DNA of 64,000 bases from Mesorhizobium terrae (lineage in GTDB: Bacteria > Pseudomonadota > Alphaproteobacteria > Rhizobiales > Rhizobiaceae): positions 3,923,501 to 3,987,500 of the forward strand of contig NZ_CP044218.1 of NCBI RefSeq assembly GCF_008727715.1, given 5' to 3'. Position numbers and translations under genes: made by a program. This document shows positions 41,690 to 51,185 of this stretch, piece by piece (within the stretch, counting starts at the first letter, position 1; the number at the start of each line of letters is the position of its first letter). A model generated the notes under the pieces. That model made no database searches. It saw only the letters and a list, made by a program, of their open reading frames with translations, and was not told where the DNA came from.

Positions 41690-42877
41690 TTAAGCGGCGC
41701 TGACCAGCGCCAGTCCCTCGAATTGGTGATAGCCGACCGCTGTTGCCAGTACCTGCTCGGGAATTCCGTCGAAATTGCGCTCGGATGCCGCGTCGAAGGT
41801 CGGGTAGGGCGCCTTGTTGTGGATGGCAAGTGCGGCCAACGCCACGGCGAAGGGGAACTGCGCTTCCTTCATGTGGCCGGTTAGCGTGCCGAAGCCGCGC
41901 ACGGCAAGATTGGCGCGGGCGTCGAATGCGGCCTTCTCGGCGGTCGTGGCCGCGCGGCCACCCGAGGCACCCGACAACGCCAGAAGCGGGCCGGCTGGCA
42001 GGTTTGCGGTGCCAAGCAGTGCCTCAATACCGGCGCTTAGTTCGCCGCGCTTGCGGCGCGCGCGACCGGACTGGACCGGGCCGAGTTCGGCGTAGATGCG
42101 GCCACCACGCTTTTCGGCATGTTCGCGGCTTTCCAAAACGAGGAAAGCGCCGCCGGAACCGGAGACGACGCCGCCGCCTTCCGAAGCGTCGCGTTGCCAG
42201 ACGGGCTTCCAGGCTCCCCTGTGCAGGTAGGCGCCGAGCTCGTAGCCCAGAAGCATGTCGGGATGTTCGGTCTGGAAGGCGCCGCCCACCAGCATATGCG
42301 TGGACTGGCCGGAGCGGATGCGTGCGGCGGCGGTTTCGACCGCGGCGACGCCGGCACCTTCCTCGCCCATGAAGGTGCGCGAGGAACCGGTCACCTTGTG
42401 CACGATCGAGATATTGCCAGCGAGCAGATTGGAAAGCTGCGCCAGAAACAGCGTCGGTCTCAGCTCCGTGGTCAGCTTCTCGTTGAGCAGGACATCGAAG
42501 TCGGGCCGGTTTTCGGATGCGGCCAGGATAGCGTTGTCGACCGCCACGTCACGCTCGCCACCGCCGGCGGCAACGACCATGTCCATGGTGGCGCACAGCG
42601 CCTCGTCGGTCTTGATGCCGGCATCGTCGAGCGCCAGCCCCGCCACATAGGTGCCCAGCCGCTGCCAGGTTTCCATCTGGCGCTGGTCGCCGCGCTTGGC
42701 GATCTGCAGATTCCAGTCGATCTCGGGCAGGGGGTGGACGGTGTAGGGCGCGAAGCGTTCCGAATCGAGCACGGGCTTGGCGCCCGCTGTCGTCAGCTTT
42801 TGCCAATGCGCGTTCGGGCCTTCCCCCAAAGAGGAAACGAGGCCGATGCCGGTGATGACGACGTCATGGGATGTCAT
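41690..42877 (-). CDS. fabF2XL: Ketosynthase-like subunit FabF2XL lacking catalytic residues
   Basis: The 395-residue protein aligns along its length with the partner FabF1XL (VVITGIGLVSSLGEG at the start), but the active site is degraded. By gapless alignment E173 (FMGEEGAG) replaces the Cys, SGASGG replaces NAHGTST so the first His is lost, and Gly replaces the Lys; only H335 remains. It therefore cannot condense by the usual route. The form resembles the chain-length factor of type II polyketide synthases, which pairs with an active ketosynthase. It is 66 bp after acpXL, in the cluster where fabF2XL lies in Rhizobium. Confidence 0.85.
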   Translation of the reverse strand: MTSHDVVITGIGLVSSLGEGPNAHWQKLTTAGAKPVLDSERFAPYTVHPLPEIDWNLQIAKRGDQRQMETWQRLGTYVAGLALDDAGIKTDEALCATMDMVVAAGGGERDVAVDNAILAASENRPDFDVLLNEKLTTELRPTLFLAQLSNLLAGNISIVHKVTGSSRTFMGEEGAGVAAVETAAARIRSGQSTHMLVGGAFQTEHPDMLLGYELGAYLHRGAWKPVWQRDASEGGGVVSGSGGAFLVLESREHAEKRGGRIYAELGPVQSGRARRKRGELSAGIEALLGTANLPAGPLLALSGASGGRAATTAEKAAFDARANLAVRGFGTLTGHMKEAQFPFAVALAALAIHNKAPYPTFDAASERNFDGIPEQVLATAVGYHQFEGLALVSAA

Positions 42878-42943
42878 GGGCGGTTTTTGGGTCAGCGCGC
42901 GCCGCCCGTCAAGGGCGGCCGGCGGATGGCCATGCCTGTTCGA

Positions 42944-43228
42944 TCAGGCGGCGTTCTTGGCGGCGACCAGTGCGTCGATCTTGGCGCAGAGGTTCTTCAT
43001 GACGAAATATTCGTCGGTCGAGGCCTTGCCGTCGTTGACTTCCTGCGTCCACTTTTCGAGAGGCACCTTGATGCCGAATTCCTTGTCGATCGCGAAGACG
43101 ATGTCGAGGAAATCGAGGCTGTCGATGCCCAGATCATCAATGGTGTGGCTCTCGGGCGTGATCGTGTCGATGTCGATTTCGCTGGTGTCGGCGATGATCT
43201 TTGCGACTTTTTCGAACGTGGTGGACAA
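42944..43228 (-). CDS. acpXL: Acyl carrier protein AcpXL
   Basis: The TTG start at 43228 follows GGAAG and gives 94 residues ([19 protein letters not shown]...). [20 protein letters not shown] carries the phosphopantetheine serine at S37. The sequence [29 protein letters not shown] is typical of the rhizobial AcpXL that carries the very-long-chain hydroxy acid for lipid A. The TTG is unusual; the longer frame (to 43345) has no good ribosome site. It is first in the cluster and likely to be highly expressed. Confidence 0.92.
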   Translation of the reverse strand: MSTTFEKVAKIIADTSEIDIDTITPESHTIDDLGIDSLDFLDIVFAIDKEFGIKVPLEKWTQEVNDGKASTDEYFVMKNLCAKIDALVAAKNAA

Positions 43229-43304
43229 GGGATCTTCCTTCGATTGCGGGCGGATGCGGTCCGCAGGTGGCTCGGCGCTGTCTAATCGGTTTTCTTGTAC
43301 AGGG

Positions 43305-43324
43305 AAAGCCGAAAACGCGGCTTT
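43305..43324. terminator. Hairpin upstream of acpXL
   Basis: AAAGCCG-AAAACG-CGGCTTT is a perfect 7-bp stem, 77 bp upstream of the acpXL start. It could be a terminator for the histidine phosphatase transcript (minus strand, ending at 43406) or a leader structure of acpXL. No T-run beyond CTTT is present. Confidence 0.45.
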
Positions 43325-43405
43325 GCATGGTCTGCGCACCGGCATCTACCGACAGATACAGCCATTTGACGACGAAGGAAGCTGATCGTCCGGCCCGACA
43401 CGGGT

Positions 43406-43957
43406 CTAGAAGATGATGCGGCCGAGTACGCGCAGCTTGTCGCCGTCGACGCTCACGATCACCGCTTCGCCTTCGCGGGCACCGGCCCCAGTCAGCGCCT
43501 GGATGTTTTCCAGGTGGGTGACCATGACGAGGTTGCCGTCGCCCGAGAAGCCGGCGACCTGTTTGACGACGGCTTCGTTCTGCGCAGCCGCTGCCGCCGC
43601 ATCCTTGGACAAGAGATCGAGCGGCTCGAACTTCTCCGTCTTGTTGTCCTCGAAGGCGATGCCGGCGGTGTCGAGTGCACGGCAATAGCGGCTGGACAAT
43701 ATCCGATCGATGGGCGCGGCGCGGGCCGCGAACAGCGCACCGATCTTGCGCGCCTGCTGCTTGCCGCGCTCGGACAGTTTCTGTTGCGTCGCGCATGCGT
43801 CGATGTCGAAGCCGGCTGGATCGCCACTGCCGGTGACCATGGCGTGGCGCAGCAGCACGACATGGCCGCCAGCCCTGAGCAGCGCCCATCCGGCATCGGT
43901 CGCGTGGGCGACGGCTGGCACAAAGGCAAGGAGGAGGGCGAGGGCAAGACGAAACAT
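43406..43957 (-). CDS. Secreted histidine phosphatase family protein
   Basis: The start at 43957 (MFRLALALLLAFVPAVAHA) follows AAAGG and gives 183 residues with a signal peptide of about 19 residues. The RHG motif is VLLRHAMVTGSG (LRHA) near residue 40. A second His lies in MVTHLENI. The family removes phosphate from small molecules or proteins through a phosphohistidine. It is followed downstream by acpXL, 177 bp away on the same strand. Substrate unknown. Confidence 0.8.
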   Translation of the reverse strand: MFRLALALLLAFVPAVAHATDAGWALLRAGGHVVLLRHAMVTGSGDPAGFDIDACATQQKLSERGKQQARKIGALFAARAAPIDRILSSRYCRALDTAGIAFEDNKTEKFEPLDLLSKDAAAAAAQNEAVVKQVAGFSGDGNLVMVTHLENIQALTGAGAREGEAVIVSVDGDKLRVLGRIIF

Positions 43958-44137
43958 GGCGGACCTTTCCGCCGTCCCATCGACGCCGGTCTTTTCCATA
44001 TAGGGACGGCAAAGGCACCGGGAAGGCAAGGCCGGGGTCGTTCGCCGACTGCGTGGCACGGTGTCCCAAGCCTGTAGGCAGGCTGGCGGTTGCGCCGTCC
44101 GGGTCGCTCCCCTATCAGTCGGGCGTCGAGGGAAACC

Positions 44138-45088
44138 ATGTCGCCGCTTACCGAAACCGTCCTGTTCGTCTTCGGGCTCGTGGCGCTGGGTTATCTCGCG
44201 GGCGTGACCGGCTATCTCAAGGCGCAGAGCGCCGAAGGCGTCGCCGAATTCGCTGTCGGTGTGGCGATGCCGCTGCTTCTGTTCGAGACCATGGTCAAGT
44301 CTGATTTCCACGGCGCGGCGCCCTGGTCGCTGTGGGGCGCCTATTTTTCCGCCGTGGCGCTGACCTGGGCCGCTGGGCATCTGGTCACCACCCGCCTGTT
44401 CGGGCGCGACCGGCGCACCGGAATCGTCGGCGGCGTGTCGGCTTCCTACTCAAATGTCGTGCTGCTTGGCGCACCCTTCATCCTCGGCATCTACGGGCCG
44501 CAGGGCTTCGAGGTGCTGTCATTGATCGTCGCGGTGCATCTGCCGGTCATGATGATGGCCTCGATCGTCATGTTCGAGATGTTCGGGCGGGGCGACGCCC
44601 AGGCCGCGCATCCGCTCCGGATATTGCGCCGCTTCCTGCACAAGCTGCTGGTCAATCCGCTGATCATCGGCATCCTCGCCGGTCTCGCTTGGCGCGTCAC
44701 CGGCGTTCCGCTGCCCGGATTGGTCTCGCGGCTGGCCGAGGCGCTGGGCGGCACGGCGGCGCCGGTTGCCTTGTTCGCCATGGGGCTGGGATTGAACCGC
44801 TTCGGCATTTCCGGCCATATCGGCCCGTCGCTTGGGCTGTCGGTGCTCAAGCTGTTCGTGATGCCGGCACTGACCCTGGCGCTGGTCTGGCTGCTTGGCC
44901 TGCCGCCGCTGACCGCCAAGGTGGCGGTGTTGGTGGCGGCGCTGCCGTCCGGCATCAATTCCTACCTGATCGCCGTCCAGTTCAACGCGGGCCAGGGGCT
45001 CGCCTCCAACCAGATGACGCTCGCCACCGCCTGCGCCGTTGTCACCACCTCGTTCTGGCTGGCGGTCACGGCGCAGGTTTTCGGCTAG
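44138..45088 (+). CDS. AEC-family transporter
   Basis: The ATG at 44138 (MSPLTETVLFVFGLVALGYL) has GAGGGAAACC before it. The 316-residue protein has about ten transmembrane segments arranged as two repeats, each with a polar break (GGVSASYSNVVLLGAPFI; GINSYLIAVQFN), typical of the auxin efflux carrier/AEC fold. Bacterial members move organic anions such as malonate or malate. No operon partner is seen. Confidence 0.8.
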   Translation: MSPLTETVLFVFGLVALGYLAGVTGYLKAQSAEGVAEFAVGVAMPLLLFETMVKSDFHGAAPWSLWGAYFSAVALTWAAGHLVTTRLFGRDRRTGIVGGVSASYSNVVLLGAPFILGIYGPQGFEVLSLIVAVHLPVMMMASIVMFEMFGRGDAQAAHPLRILRRFLHKLLVNPLIIGILAGLAWRVTGVPLPGLVSRLAEALGGTAAPVALFAMGLGLNRFGISGHIGPSLGLSVLKLFVMPALTLALVWLLGLPPLTAKVAVLVAALPSGINSYLIAVQFNAGQGLASNQMTLATACAVVTTSFWLAVTAQVFG

Positions 45089-45261
45089 ATCCGGGCTGCA
45101 GGGCTGGATTCGTGCTGGCCCAGTGCTTAGGTTCAGCTATGGCGATTGATCGCAAGCCCGGCTCTGGAGTAAGAGCGGTGGTCCAGTTGCGGCAGTGACG
45201 CTGAAAACACCCATCGACCCATTCAAGACCGGTCCGTGAGCGGCCGAAGGGAGGCTAGACC

Positions 45262-46719
45262 ATGCTTCAGAAAACCAGCCATTTCATGCGGCAGGCCAAT
45301 CTCATCAACGGCGAATGGGTGCAGGCCGATTCCGGCCAGACCATCGACGTCACCAATCCGGCCAATGGCCTGAAGATCGGCACGGTGCCGAAGGCCGGCG
45401 CCGCCGAGACGCGCCGCGCCATCGAGGCCGCCCACACCGCCTTCCTGACCTGGCGCAAGACCTCGGCGCTTGAGCGCTCGAAGCTGTTGCGCAAGCTGCA
45501 CGACGCCATCATGGACAATCAGGACGCGCTGGCCGAACTGCTCACCACCGAGCAGGGCAAGTCGCTGTTCGAATCGCGCGGCGAAGTCGGCTCGTCGGCC
45601 GCCTATGTGCTGTGGTTCGCCGAGGAAGGCCGCCGCACCTATGGCGACGTGGTGCCGTCGCCGTGGGCCGACCGTCGCATCATGGTGACCAAGGAGCCGG
45701 TCGGCGTCGTCGCCGCCATCACGCCGTGGAACTTCCCGTCCTCGATGCTGGCCCGCAAGCTCGGCCCGGCGCTGGCCGCCGGCTGCACGGCCGTCGTCAA
45801 GCCGGCCACGCAGACGCCTTATTCGGCGCTGGCCTGGGGCGCGCTTGCCGAAGAAGTCGGCTTCCCGAAGGGCGTGGTCAACATCGTCACCGGTGCCGCC
45901 GGCGAGATCGGCGATGAGCTGTGCTTCAACCCGCTGGTCAAGAAGATCACCTTCACCGGCTCGACCCCGGTCGGCAAGATGCTGATCGAGAAGTCGGCCA
46001 AGACGGTCAAGAAGGTGTCGATGGAACTCGGCGGCAACGCGCCATTCATCGTCTTCGATGACGCCAATCTCGACCGCGCGGTCGAGGGCGCCATCACCGC
46101 CAAGTTCCGCAATTCGGGCCAGACCTGCGTCTGCACCAACCGCTTCTTCGTGCAGGCCGGCATCCATGACACGTTCGTCGAGAGGCTGGCCGCCGCGACC
46201 GCCAAGCTGAAAGTAGGCTCCGGCCTCGAGGATGGCGTGCAGCAGGGACCGCTGATCGACGAGAAGGCGGCGCTGAAGACCGCGGAGTTCGTCGCCGACG
46301 CCAAGGCCAAGGGCGGCAAGGTCGAGACCGGCGGCAAGCCGCACGCACTCGGCGGCTCGTTCTTCGAGCCGACCGTGATCAGCGGCGCTACGCCCGACAT
46401 GATGTTCATGAAGGAAGAAATCTTCGGCCCGGTCGCGCCCGTCTTCAAGTTCGAGACCGAGGAAGAGGCCGTGCGGCTCGCCAACGATACCGAGTTCGGC
46501 CTGGCCTGCTATTTCTACACCGGCGATCTCGGCCGCGCCTTCCGGGTCATGGAAGGGCTGAAATACGGCATGGTCGGCATCAATGAAGGGCTGATCACCA
46601 CGCCGGAAGCGCCGTTCGGCGGCGTCAAGGAATCCGGCCTCGGCAAGGAAGGCGGACATCAGGGCATCGAGGACTACCTCGATACCAAATATGTCTGCAT
46701 CGGCGGCCTCGGCCTCTGA
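45262..46719 (+). CDS. gabD: Succinate-semialdehyde dehydrogenase
   Basis: The 485-residue protein is an aldehyde dehydrogenase: [21 protein letters not shown] (cofactor loop), [19 protein letters not shown] (catalytic Glu) and [16 protein letters not shown] (nucleophile Cys). The entry [18 protein letters not shown] and [19 protein letters not shown] match GabD. It oxidises succinate semialdehyde to succinate with NAD(P)+. Its GGGAGGCTAGACC site fits the ATG at 45262. No gabT is seen next to it; the class III aminotransferase at 15203 is distant. Confidence 0.9.
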   Translation: MLQKTSHFMRQANLINGEWVQADSGQTIDVTNPANGLKIGTVPKAGAAETRRAIEAAHTAFLTWRKTSALERSKLLRKLHDAIMDNQDALAELLTTEQGKSLFESRGEVGSSAAYVLWFAEEGRRTYGDVVPSPWADRRIMVTKEPVGVVAAITPWNFPSSMLARKLGPALAAGCTAVVKPATQTPYSALAWGALAEEVGFPKGVVNIVTGAAGEIGDELCFNPLVKKITFTGSTPVGKMLIEKSAKTVKKVSMELGGNAPFIVFDDANLDRAVEGAITAKFRNSGQTCVCTNRFFVQAGIHDTFVERLAAATAKLKVGSGLEDGVQQGPLIDEKAALKTAEFVADAKAKGGKVETGGKPHALGGSFFEPTVISGATPDMMFMKEEIFGPVAPVFKFETEEEAVRLANDTEFGLACYFYTGDLGRAFRVMEGLKYGMVGINEGLITTPEAPFGGVKESGLGKEGGHQGIEDYLDTKYVCIGGLGL

Positions 46720-46768
46720 TCGATCAGCGAGCCGGCCTGGCCACGCGCCACCGGCCCGCGACAGCGGC

Positions 46769-47785
46769 ATGAAGGACGGCGAGCTCTTTGGAACAACGCA
46801 AGCGGCGGAGGAAATCCGCCGCTTCACCATCCGTGGCGGTGGGCTTTCGGCCAACATCCTCAATCTGGGTGCCATCATCCAGGACCTGCGTCTTGCCGGT
46901 CACGAGGCGCCGCTGGTGCTGGGTTTCGACCGGTTCGAGGCCTATGAGCGCGACACTGGCTATTTCGGCGCCGTGGTCGGGCGCTTCGCCAACCGCATCC
47001 GCGACGGCCGTTTCACGCTGGCCGGCCAGCGGCAACAGACCGACCGCAACTTCCTCGGCAAACATGCGCTGCATGGCGGATCGGGCGGCTATTCTGGCCG
47101 CGCCTGGTCGGTTGCTTTGCATGGGCATGATTTCGTGACGCTTTCGCTGCACGATCCCGGTGGATCGATGGGCTTTCCCGGCGCGCTCGATGTCACCTGT
47201 ACCTATCGGCTGAAGATCCCCGGAACGCTGAGCGTGGAACTGACTGCCACGGCCGACGAGGCCACCGTCTGCAATCTCAGCCAGCATTCCTACTTCAATC
47301 TCGACGATGGCGGTGCCGGCGACGTGCTCGACCACCGGGTCATGATCCCGGCCGGCGCCTATCTGCCGGTCGACGCCGAGATGATCCCAACGGGCGTGGT
47401 GCAGCCGGTCGACCGCACGCCCTTCGATTTCCGGCAGGCGCGCAGCCTGCGCACGGAAGCAGGCGACCAGCTCGTCTACGATCACAATTTCTGCCTGGCC
47501 TCAGCGCGCGGGCCCTTGCGCAAGGCCGCCTGGGTGCAAGGTGCCGTGTCCGGCGTCGAGATGGAGGTCTGGACCACCGAGCCTGGTCTCCAGCTCTATG
47601 GCGGCGGCTATATCGCGCCGCCGGCACCAGGGCTTGGCGGTATCGGCTATAAGCGCTTTGCCGGCCTGTGCTTGGAGGCGCAGACTTGGCCCGACGCACC
47701 CAATCGTTCCTATTTCCCGTCGGCAACCCTCTTGCCCGGCGAGACCTATCACCAGCTGACCGAGTACCGGTTCAGGCTGGGATAG
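46769..47785 (+). CDS. Aldose 1-epimerase family protein
   Basis: The start at 46769 (MKDGELFGTTQ) gives 338 residues. The family segments are GAIIQDLRLAG, FGAVVGRFANRIRDGRF, GKHALHGG (His), LSQHSYFNLDDGG (His) and VYDHNFCLASA. It interconverts alpha and beta anomers of sugars such as galactose or glucose. It follows gabD by 49 bp on the same strand and precedes the convergent KDG kinase gene, hinting at a sugar-acid catabolic link, but galactose genes are absent. Confidence 0.85.
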   Translation: MKDGELFGTTQAAEEIRRFTIRGGGLSANILNLGAIIQDLRLAGHEAPLVLGFDRFEAYERDTGYFGAVVGRFANRIRDGRFTLAGQRQQTDRNFLGKHALHGGSGGYSGRAWSVALHGHDFVTLSLHDPGGSMGFPGALDVTCTYRLKIPGTLSVELTATADEATVCNLSQHSYFNLDDGGAGDVLDHRVMIPAGAYLPVDAEMIPTGVVQPVDRTPFDFRQARSLRTEAGDQLVYDHNFCLASARGPLRKAAWVQGAVSGVEMEVWTTEPGLQLYGGGYIAPPAPGLGGIGYKRFAGLCLEAQTWPDAPNRSYFPSATLLPGETYHQLTEYRFRLG

Positions 47786-47821
47786 GAGCGAGGGCTTCTG
47801 CCCTCAGGGAAAAGTTCAGGC

Positions 47822-48742
47822 CTATTGCCCGAATGCCTTGCGCAGGATGTCGAACGGGGCCAGCGCACCGCGCACCTGGACGACGGCGGCGGCGACGCGA
47901 TGGGCGCTGCGGGCGGCTTCCGCCGGCGACCGGCCGGCGAGGCGTGCGGCCAGGTAACCGCCGTTGAAGGAATCGCCCGCGCCGGTCGTGTCGACGGGCT
48001 TCGCGACATGGATTGCCGGGATCTCCTCCCTGTCGGCGCCGGTGGCGACCAATGCCGGCATCTCGCCATTCTTGACGACGATCTCGGATACGGTCCTGCC
48101 CAGCCTCGTCGCCGTTTCCTCCGGGCTCCGGTCGCCATGGAGCATCTGTTCGTCGGGGAAGGTCGGCAGCGCGATGTCGGTGACCGTCAGTGCCGCAGCG
48201 ATGGCTTTCTGTGCTGTGCCGACATCCGGCCACAGGCGCGGACGGTAGTTGGGGTCGAAGGCGACCAGGCTGCCGGCCGCGCGCGCTGCGGCGACGGTGG
48301 TCAGAAGCGTGCCCCGAGCACGTTCGTCCAGAATTGCCAAAGTGATTCCGGAAAAGTAGATAAGCGACTGGCTTTCAAGGCTTTTGACCAAGGCGTCTGA
48401 ATTCGACGCGAGCTGCCGGGCCGCCGAATCGGCGCGCCAGTAGGTGAAGGAGCGTTCGGCGCCTTCCAGCGTGATGGCGTAAAGGCCGGGCCGAGCGCCT
48501 GCAATAACCGGACTGGCGCCTATGCCGATGCCATTTTCGGCGAGAAATTCGATCTGCTGGTGCGAGAAGGGGTCGTCGCCAAAGGCCGAGACGTAAGTTG
48601 CGGGGCGATCCTTGGCCAGCGCCGCCAGCGCCCACAAGGTGTTGAAGGTGTCGCCGGCGAAACCCAGGCGCCAGTCCGGCCCGCTCTGGCCAGACAATTC
48701 CAGCATGCATTCGCCGATCGAGGCGACACCTTGCATTGACAT
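47822..48742 (-). CDS. kdgK: 2-keto-3-deoxygluconate kinase-type PfkB sugar kinase
   Basis: The start at 48742 (MSMQGVASIGECMLELSG) gives 306 residues with the PfkB fold. GFAGDTFNTLWALA, TYWRADSAARQL (KdgK-type substrate loop) and the C-terminal TTGAGDSFNGGYLAARLAG, with its catalytic Asp, are visible. It would phosphorylate 2-keto-3-deoxygluconate in the Entner-Doudoroff-linked pathway. The gene is convergent with galM. A kdgA aldolase is not in the window. Confidence 0.85.
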   Translation of the reverse strand: MSMQGVASIGECMLELSGQSGPDWRLGFAGDTFNTLWALAALAKDRPATYVSAFGDDPFSHQQIEFLAENGIGIGASPVIAGARPGLYAITLEGAERSFTYWRADSAARQLASNSDALVKSLESQSLIYFSGITLAILDERARGTLLTTVAAARAAGSLVAFDPNYRPRLWPDVGTAQKAIAAALTVTDIALPTFPDEQMLHGDRSPEETATRLGRTVSEIVVKNGEMPALVATGADREEIPAIHVAKPVDTTGAGDSFNGGYLAARLAGRSPAEAARSAHRVAAAVVQVRGALAPFDILRKAFGQ

Positions 48743-48894
48743 CAGTGTTTGTCTCCCTTGTCCTCCGTCTAACCGTTCGACAGGATCGACGCCATGGCAT
48801 GGTGTCCGGGATTCGGGCATCGCCGCACTTTCCCACAACCCAGCGGGATGCTAGGCGCTGTGCCGGACGTTCACCGAGATGATGTGGGGCACAG

Positions 48895-49344
48895 TTGGCA
48901 GCGTTCTGGCGGTATCTGGTTGCTGGCGTCGGGCTGGCCGCCGTCCTCTTCGGCGTGTTGACGGTGGTCTACATGACCGCGCCCAACACCGCGCCCCCAG
49001 CCGCGCCCGAAACCCAGCAAACCAAGGGCAGCGAGAAAGGCCTGTTCGTGGCCACCTTCGCGCCGGAGAACGGAACGGTGAAGCAGGGCGAACTGCACGA
49101 CTGGGTGCTGACATTGAAGACCGCCGCCGGCACGCCGGTGGAAGGCGCGATCATCGAGGTTTCCGGCGGCATGCCGCAGCATGCGCATGGCCTGCCGACA
49201 AGCCCGCGCGCGACGGACTATCTGGGCGAGGGACGTTATCGGATTTCCGGCGTGAAATTCTCGATGAGCGGCTGGTGGCAATTGCGCTTCGCCATCACAG
49301 CGCCTGCGGGTTCGGATACTGTCCTGTTCAACATCGTGCTGTGA
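48895..49344 (+). CDS. YtkA/FixH-like periplasmic protein
   Basis: The TTG start at 48895 gives 149 residues. A membrane segment (YLVAGVGLAAVLFGVLTVVYM) is followed by a periplasmic YtkA-like beta domain with GTPVEGAIIEVSGGMPQHAHGLPTSP and SMSGWWQLRFAI. The HAHG motif could bind copper or heme. The only start in frame is this TTG, after GGGG. The gene stops 7 nt before the di-heme protein, so the two are coupled. Confidence 0.7.
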   Translation: MAAFWRYLVAGVGLAAVLFGVLTVVYMTAPNTAPPAAPETQQTKGSEKGLFVATFAPENGTVKQGELHDWVLTLKTAAGTPVEGAIIEVSGGMPQHAHGLPTSPRATDYLGEGRYRISGVKFSMSGWWQLRFAITAPAGSDTVLFNIVL

Positions 49345-49351
49345 GCCGCTC

Positions 49352-50566
49352 ATGAGACGCTGGTCCGGTCTAGGTTCCAGTCTGGGCATCGTCATTGCGC
49401 TGGCGGCCCTGGTCGCGGCCTGCGGCAGGCCGCAATTCTCCGAGGCCGAGAAACGGACCATCGCCGGCCTGGCCTTGACGGCGTTGCCGCCGCTGAAAAC
49501 CGACGCCACCAACCGTTTCGCCGACGATCCGGCAGCGGCAGCCTTGGGTGCCACGCTGTTCTTCGATCTTTCGATGAGCCGCGACGGCACGGTCGCCTGC
49601 TCGACCTGCCACAAGATCGACCGGCAATTCCAGGACGATCTGCCGCAAGCGGTCGGCGTGGCACGCACCAACCGGCGCACCATGCCGCTTGCCGGTGTTG
49701 CCTATAGTTCCTGGCTGTTCTGGGACGGGCGGCGCGACAGCCTGTGGGCACAGGCGCTGGTGCCGTTGGAGAACCCGCTCGAGCAGGCGGGTAATCGCGC
49801 ATCCTATGCGCACTATATCAAGGCGCGCTTCGGTGAACGCTACGAACGGATTTTCGGGCCGATGCCCGACCTTTCGAAAGTCCCGGCCAATGCCAGCCCG
49901 TTGGGATCGCTGGCCGACCAATCCGCCTGGAAGACGATGAACGCAGCCGATCAGGATGGTGTCGACCGCGTCTTTGCCAATATCGGCAAGGCGATTGCCG
50001 CCTTCGAACGCTCGATCATGCCCAAGGAAACACGCTTCGACCGTTTCGCCATAGCGCTGGCGACCGGTGCCGAGCCGAAGGATGACGCGGCCTTTTCGCC
50101 GGAGGAAATCCAGGGGCTGAAGCTGTTTATCGGCAAGGCAAGCTGCTCGACCTGCCATAACGGCCCGCTGTTCACCGATCACGGCTTCCACAACACCGGC
50201 GTGCCGCCGGTCAGGGACCTGCCGCCGGACCGCGGCCGCATCAACGCCGTCGCCCAGGTCGAGGCCGACCCGTTCAATTGCCTCGGCCGCTATCGCGACG
50301 GCGGCGCGGAGGCCTGCGGCGAATTGAAGTTCATCGTCAAGGACAAGCCCGAGCTGATCCGCGCCTACAAGACGCCGTCGCTGCGGGCGGTCGCCGGGCG
50401 TCCGCCCTATATGCATGCCGGCCAGTTCGGCTCGCTGGACGATGTCGTCGCGCACTACACCAAGGCGCAGCAGAGCGTCGAGGGTGTCTCGGAAGTGCAT
50501 CCCCTGCAGCTTTCCGATCGCGAGCGCGCCGCGCTGGTGGCGTTTTTGAAGACGCTGGGCGAATAG
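49352..50566 (+). CDS. Di-heme MauG/CcpA-type cytochrome c peroxidase lipoprotein
   Basis: The 404-residue product has a lipobox (LVAAC, C24) and two heme c sites: CSTCH at 83-87 and CSTCH at 265-269. It contains SSWLFWDGRRDSLWAQAL and NPLEQAG (the Glu of the MauG/CcpA active site). The second-heme ligand region is PYMHAGQFGSLDDVVAHY, but whether Met or Tyr ligates cannot be told by reading. Such proteins either reduce peroxide or oxidise a partner protein in the periplasm. The partner candidate is the YtkA-like protein 7 nt upstream. Confidence 0.85.
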   Translation: MRRWSGLGSSLGIVIALAALVAACGRPQFSEAEKRTIAGLALTALPPLKTDATNRFADDPAAAALGATLFFDLSMSRDGTVACSTCHKIDRQFQDDLPQAVGVARTNRRTMPLAGVAYSSWLFWDGRRDSLWAQALVPLENPLEQAGNRASYAHYIKARFGERYERIFGPMPDLSKVPANASPLGSLADQSAWKTMNAADQDGVDRVFANIGKAIAAFERSIMPKETRFDRFAIALATGAEPKDDAAFSPEEIQGLKLFIGKASCSTCHNGPLFTDHGFHNTGVPPVRDLPPDRGRINAVAQVEADPFNCLGRYRDGGAEACGELKFIVKDKPELIRAYKTPSLRAVAGRPPYMHAGQFGSLDDVVAHYTKAQQSVEGVSEVHPLQLSDRERAALVAFLKTLGE

Positions 50567-50568
50567 GT

Positions 50569-51018
50569 CTAGCGGTCCTTCACCGTTTCCATCGCCACGA
50601 AAGTCGAGGTCTGCGCGACATGCGGCAGCGACGAGATGCGCTCGCCCAGAATGCGCCGGTAGGCGGCGATGTCGCGTGTGCGCACTTTAAGCAGGTAGTC
50701 GAAGCTCGCCGCCATCATGTGGCACTGCTCGATCTCGGGCACGCCCTGCACCGAGCGGTTGAAGGCGTCGAGGGCGCTGGAGCGGGTGTCCGACAATTTC
50801 ACCTGCACGAAGGCGACATGGCCTTCGCCCATGCGCTCGCGGTCGATGATCGCCGAATAGCCGCGGATGTAGCCATCCTTCTCCAGGCGTTTGACGCGTG
50901 CCTGCACCGGCGTCTTCGACAGGCCGACCTTTAGAGCCAGTTCCGACATGGACTGGCGGCCATTCCTGGCCAGGGCGGACAGGATGTTGCGGTCGAGGCG
51001 GTCCAGTTGGTCTTCCAT
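50569..51018 (-). CDS. putR: Lrp/AsnC-family regulator, PutR-like
   Basis: The 149-residue protein has the Lrp layout: an N-terminal helix-turn-helix (LDRLDRNILSALARNGRQSM, then GLSKTPVQARVKRLEKDGYI) and a RAM sensor domain (FVQVKLSDTRSS, CHMMAASFDYLLKVRTRDI). It is divergent from putA with 167 bp between starts, the arrangement of PutR, which activates putA in the presence of proline in several alphaproteobacteria. The intergenic stretch is A/T-rich around 51043-51075, where a binding site is plausible. Confidence 0.9.
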   Translation of the reverse strand: MEDQLDRLDRNILSALARNGRQSMSELALKVGLSKTPVQARVKRLEKDGYIRGYSAIIDRERMGEGHVAFVQVKLSDTRSSALDAFNRSVQGVPEIEQCHMMAASFDYLLKVRTRDIAAYRRILGERISSLPHVAQTSTFVAMETVKDR

Positions 51019-51185
51019 GATCCGTTTTGAAGCCCACGCAGCGTATTATTCTGTTCTTCATAGACCAAATGGCCTGCATTGGCGAGTTCTTTGGATCGAA
51101 TGGCGGGAGGCTTCGTGCTAGCTTGCACCATCCGGTCCGGCAGGCCGCCGACCGGCGTGTTCTTCCGCGCTTTCAAAGGACCGCC

